Positions 5,316 through 7,728 of a stretch of DNA of 7,728 nt are shown here, in pieces. Under the pieces are notes generated by a model. That model did not search any database. It was not told the origin of the DNA and saw only the letters and a list, made by a program, of their open reading frames with translations. Origin of the DNA: DASRDS01 sp035569435 (lineage in GTDB: Bacteria > Gemmatimonadota > Gemmatimonadetes > Gemmatimonadales > Gemmatimonadaceae); the NCBI GenBank assembly GCA_035569435.1, contig DATMNB010000125.1, forward strand, positions 1 through 7,728, written 5' to 3'. Numbering within the stretch: position 1 is the stretch's first letter; the number at the start of each line of letters is the position of its first letter. A program made the translations under genes and the position numbers.

Positions 5316-7728
5316 AGCTGAGGTCGATGCGGGCAATCCACTCCCGGAGCGGTGGCTGCGTGAAATCGGTCGCCTGGACGATGTTATTGTTGCCAAACCC
5401 GTTGATCTCAGGATCGAGCCCACGATACGGTGTCCAGGTGGCGAGGTTCCGACCCGCGATCGTGAGTGACGCCGAGCGGGCGCCGATCTTGGACGCCCAT
5501 GTCTCCGGCGCGAGCAGGATGAACGACAGCTCGCGGAGCTTCCAGAACGACCCGTTCAGGATGTAACCGAAGTCGGTGCCATGCTGCCCCGTGTTGTACG
5601 ACGACGCGTTGAGGGCGACGGCCGCCGCCTGGTCCTTGAGCGAGGCGTGCGTACTGTTGCACTCTTTGCCCACGAACTCGGGGCTAAAGCAGCGGACCGC
5701 GTCCTGGGCATCCATCTGAGTGATGCCGTCGCGACGATCGAACAGCGCGTTGATGCGCAGGAACTTGAAGATCCGTAGGGTCGGCGAGAACGCGAACTCC
5801 TCGCGTGGGCCCGGCTCGCCGATGATGACTGGCTTCGTACCGTACGTGATCTCGTTGGGTTCGATCACGCCATCGTGGTTGAGATCCTTGAACGTGTACG
5901 GAACGGCCGAGTAGACGCCGAGCGGCTGGCCGGCGACGACGAGCTGGTCGAGATTGTTGATGAGGAGCCCGAACTGCGTGGCGGGACGTCCGCCAGTCGA
6001 GACGAGCTTGTTGCGGAGGATCGACCCCGCGACGTTGAGGCTCAAGGACACGGGTCGCGTCTCGAAAATCGTTCCGTCGAACGTGAGCTCGATGCCGCGG
6101 TTGTCGATCTGGCCCAGGTTGGTCGTGAGGGTGCCGAAGCCCGTGGAGTTGTCGATCGGGATCGCCTGGATCAGATCGCGCTCGGTGCGGTCGAAGGCCG
6201 TGGCGCTGATGGTGAACTGATCACGCAAGAACCCGACATCGACGCCGGCCTCGTACTCGGTCGACCGTTCGGGCTTGAGGTGGGCATTGCCGGTGGTGTT
6301 GGGGATCAGCCCGGTTGAATCGCCGGCATTGAACGCCTTGTACGCGCCACCCGCGAAGGATCCTTGGGCCAGACGGAACGTGGGCTCGCGGCCGGACTGT
6401 CCGGCCGCGGCCCGGAGGCGGACCGAGGTGACGTAGGGGTTGCGTGGCCAGAACGCCTCGTCGCTGATGACGTAGGAGAGGCTGCCCGACGGGTAGAACG
6501 CCTGGCTGTTGTCGCGGCCAAAGGCACTGTTGCCATCGAGGCGACCGGAGATGGTGCCAAACAGGACGTTCCGCCAGGCCAGGTTCTCCAGCAGGAAGCC
6601 GCCGATGTTCACGATGTCCTGATTGACCTCGGTGGCCGTGATCTGCGTCGTCGCGCCGGCGAGACTGCTGGTGCCCGGCACGAGGCCTGTTCCCGTCGCC
6701 TGCAGCTGGCGCAACGTCTGGTCGACCCACTCGCCGCCGAATGTCGTCGTGCCGTTCAAGGTCCGCGTGATGTCGTAATGCCCCGCGATCGACGCCGCGC
6801 CCGTGTAGACGTATGTGTGCGCGCTGGTCGAGAGGACCTGGCCCGTCGGCAGGATCGTCGGGAAGATGTCGGGCCGATAGAACTCGAAGTTGTACAGTGT
6901 CCCATAGTCGATCCCGGCCGTGCCGCGCGCCGTCAGCCACGGCAGGATGCGCAGCGTGCCATTGATGCCGCCGGTCATGCGGTCGACGGCTTCGGTGCTC
7001 GGGACCAACTCGTTGCGCTGGGCGCTCGTCCCCGTGAGCGTCCCGAATCCGGGCGGGAGTGTGTCGTATGGGTTGCCGTTCATGTGACCCGTCAGGACGC
7101 CGAGGAGGGCGTTGTCGTTGGACGGCAGCCCGACGCGACGCTGGACGTAGGCGCCGGTGAGACCGATGTCGAGGATCGGAATCGGATGGACGGTGAGCCC
7201 GACGGTGGCGCGGGTCCGGCGATCGAAGTTGTCGGCATAGACGCCCTGTTGCCGGGTCCAGTTGCCGCCGATGTAGTACGTCGCTTGTTGCCCGCCGCCG
7301 GCGACGCTCAGGCCGGTGCCTTCGTCATAGCCCGTGACGAACGGGTCGTCGGCCTTGAAGATGTTGTAGCCGAACGCTGGCGTGGCCGCGCCGGGCCCGT
7401 TCTGCCCGACACATCCGGCCGGGTTCTGGAACTCGACCTCCAAGGCGCACGGCACGGGAGCACCTGGCGCCGACCCCGCGCCCAAGCGGCCGTACAGGGC
7501 CGGGAAGTCGGTCTTGTTGGTGAGCGAGCCCAGGGTGCCAAAGAAATTCCACCGCGGCTTCTGGTCGGGCTCGCCGCGTTTGGTGGTGAGGACGATGACC
7601 CCGGCCGCCGCCTGCGTGCCATAGAGGGCCGACGCGGCCGGGCCACGCAGAATCTCGACGTTGTCGATCGACTCGAAGTCGAGGTCGTCAAACCGCGAGA
7701 TCGTCTGGCCGCCGACGCTGATCTCGCT
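5311..7728 (-). CDS. SusC/RagA-family TonB-dependent outer-membrane receptor, partial (805 C-terminal residues)
   Basis: Outer-membrane beta-barrel transporter that imports bound ligand using TonB energy. It forms a complex with the SusD-like lipoprotein encoded 5 nt downstream. The frame is open through the right edge, so the start, signal peptide, any carboxypeptidase-like domain, TonB box and first part of the plug lie outside. Apparent internal starts such as the TTG at 7485 are not real. Visible residues 1-52 are the end of the plug, with VEILRGP (24-30) and AASALYGTQAAAGVIVLTTK (31-50), diagnostic of the SusC family. The rest is barrel: VRLRAAAGQSGREPTF and LKPERSTEYEAGVDVGFLRD are typical blocks. 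DLNHDGVIEPNE (615-626) matches an EF-hand-type calcium loop. The protein ends IARIDLSW, with the terminal aromatic expected for BAM-mediated barrel assembly. Cysteine pairs in CALEVEFQNPAGC and CFSPEFVGKEC may be loop disulfides. Substrate (glycan, peptide or other) unknown. Confidence 0.93.
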   Translation of the reverse strand, partial: SEISVGGQTISRFDDLDFESIDNVEILRGPAASALYGTQAAAGVIVLTTKRGEPDQKPRWNFFGTLGSLTNKTDFPALYGRLGAGSAPGAPVPCALEVEFQNPAGCVGQNGPGAATPAFGYNIFKADDPFVTGYDEGTGLSVAGGGQQATYYIGGNWTRQQGVYADNFDRRTRATVGLTVHPIPILDIGLTGAYVQRRVGLPSNDNALLGVLTGHMNGNPYDTLPPGFGTLTGTSAQRNELVPSTEAVDRMTGGINGTLRILPWLTARGTAGIDYGTLYNFEFYRPDIFPTILPTGQVLSTSAHTYVYTGAASIAGHYDITRTLNGTTTFGGEWVDQTLRQLQATGTGLVPGTSSLAGATTQITATEVNQDIVNIGGFLLENLAWRNVLFGTISGRLDGNSAFGRDNSQAFYPSGSLSYVISDEAFWPRNPYVTSVRLRAAAGQSGREPTFRLAQGSFAGGAYKAFNAGDSTGLIPNTTGNAHLKPERSTEYEAGVDVGFLRDQFTISATAFDRTERDLIQAIPIDNSTGFGTLTTNLGQIDNRGIELTFDGTIFETRPVSLSLNVAGSILRNKLVSTGGRPATQFGLLINNLDQLVVAGQPLGVYSAVPYTFKDLNHDGVIEPNEITYGTKPVIIGEPGPREEFAFSPTLRIFKFLRINALFDRRDGITQMDAQDAVRCFSPEFVGKECNSTHASLKDQAAAVALNASSYNTGQHGTDFGYILNGSFWKLRELSFILLAPETWASKIGARSASLTIAGRNLATWTPYRGLDPEINGFGNNNIVQATDFTQPPLREWIARIDLSW
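6387..6409. repeat. Perfect 23-bp odd palindrome inside the SusC-like gene
   Basis: An 11-base arm (6387-6397) and its exact reverse complement (6399-6409) flank a single central base. It lies within the codons of the conserved AAAGQSGRE segment of the barrel. It would form a strong GC-rich hairpin with a 3-5 nt loop in mRNA. It may simply reflect GC-rich codon choice over a conserved motif. Confidence 0.6.

Noticed and set aside
4835..5566. 243-codon plus-strand open frame opposite the SusC/SusD junction
   Set aside because: Lies antisense to two well-supported genes and has no recognisable domain.
7483..7485. TTG at 7485 as the start of the SusC-like gene
   Set aside because: The same frame upstream encodes the diagnostic SusC plug motifs up to the window edge, so the gene is partial and starts outside.

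Overview
The window is GC-rich, densely packed bacterial DNA. A SusC/RagA-type TonB-dependent receptor with a short C-terminal barrel motif ending in Trp, coupled to a compact SusD/RagB-like lipoprotein, together with high GC, suggests a Gram-negative soil-type bacterium. Gemmatimonadota is my best guess. High-GC Bacteroidota-related or Acidobacteriota lineages are less likely alternatives. The phylum call is an inference from protein style, not a search result.

Left part (8-2536): a plus-strand pair encodes a two-cysteine peroxiredoxin and a zinc-less NAD(P)H:quinone-reductase-like oxidoreductase, 22 nt apart and with a good ribosome binding site on the second gene. They run tail-to-tail, with a 4-nt overlap, into a minus-strand short-chain dehydrogenase of the DHRS1-like type. 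These look like redox housekeeping or detoxification enzymes.

Middle part (2537-3250): this stretch looks empty in a simple ORF scan but holds a degraded minus-strand gene pair. A 50-aa helical protein (2971-3123) overlaps the start of a nucleotidyltransferase-fold (AbiEii/DUF6036-like) gene. That gene keeps only its first ~30 codons and last ~100 codons. The catalytic middle is missing and the two ends are in different frames, with an inverted repeat sitting at the junction.

Right part (3251-7728): an OmpR/PhoB-type response regulator on the plus strand, with no kinase in view, abuts (zero gap) the end of a minus-strand susC-susD-like outer-membrane uptake operon. The SusD-like lipoprotein gene starts 5 nt after the SusC stop, and its ribosome binding site overlaps that stop. 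The SusC gene is cut by the right edge of the window, and its reading frame is open to the last base.

I see no tRNA, rRNA, CRISPR array, insertion sequence or prophage gene. I found no convincing new biological system. The most informative unexplained item is the decayed two-gene module in the middle.
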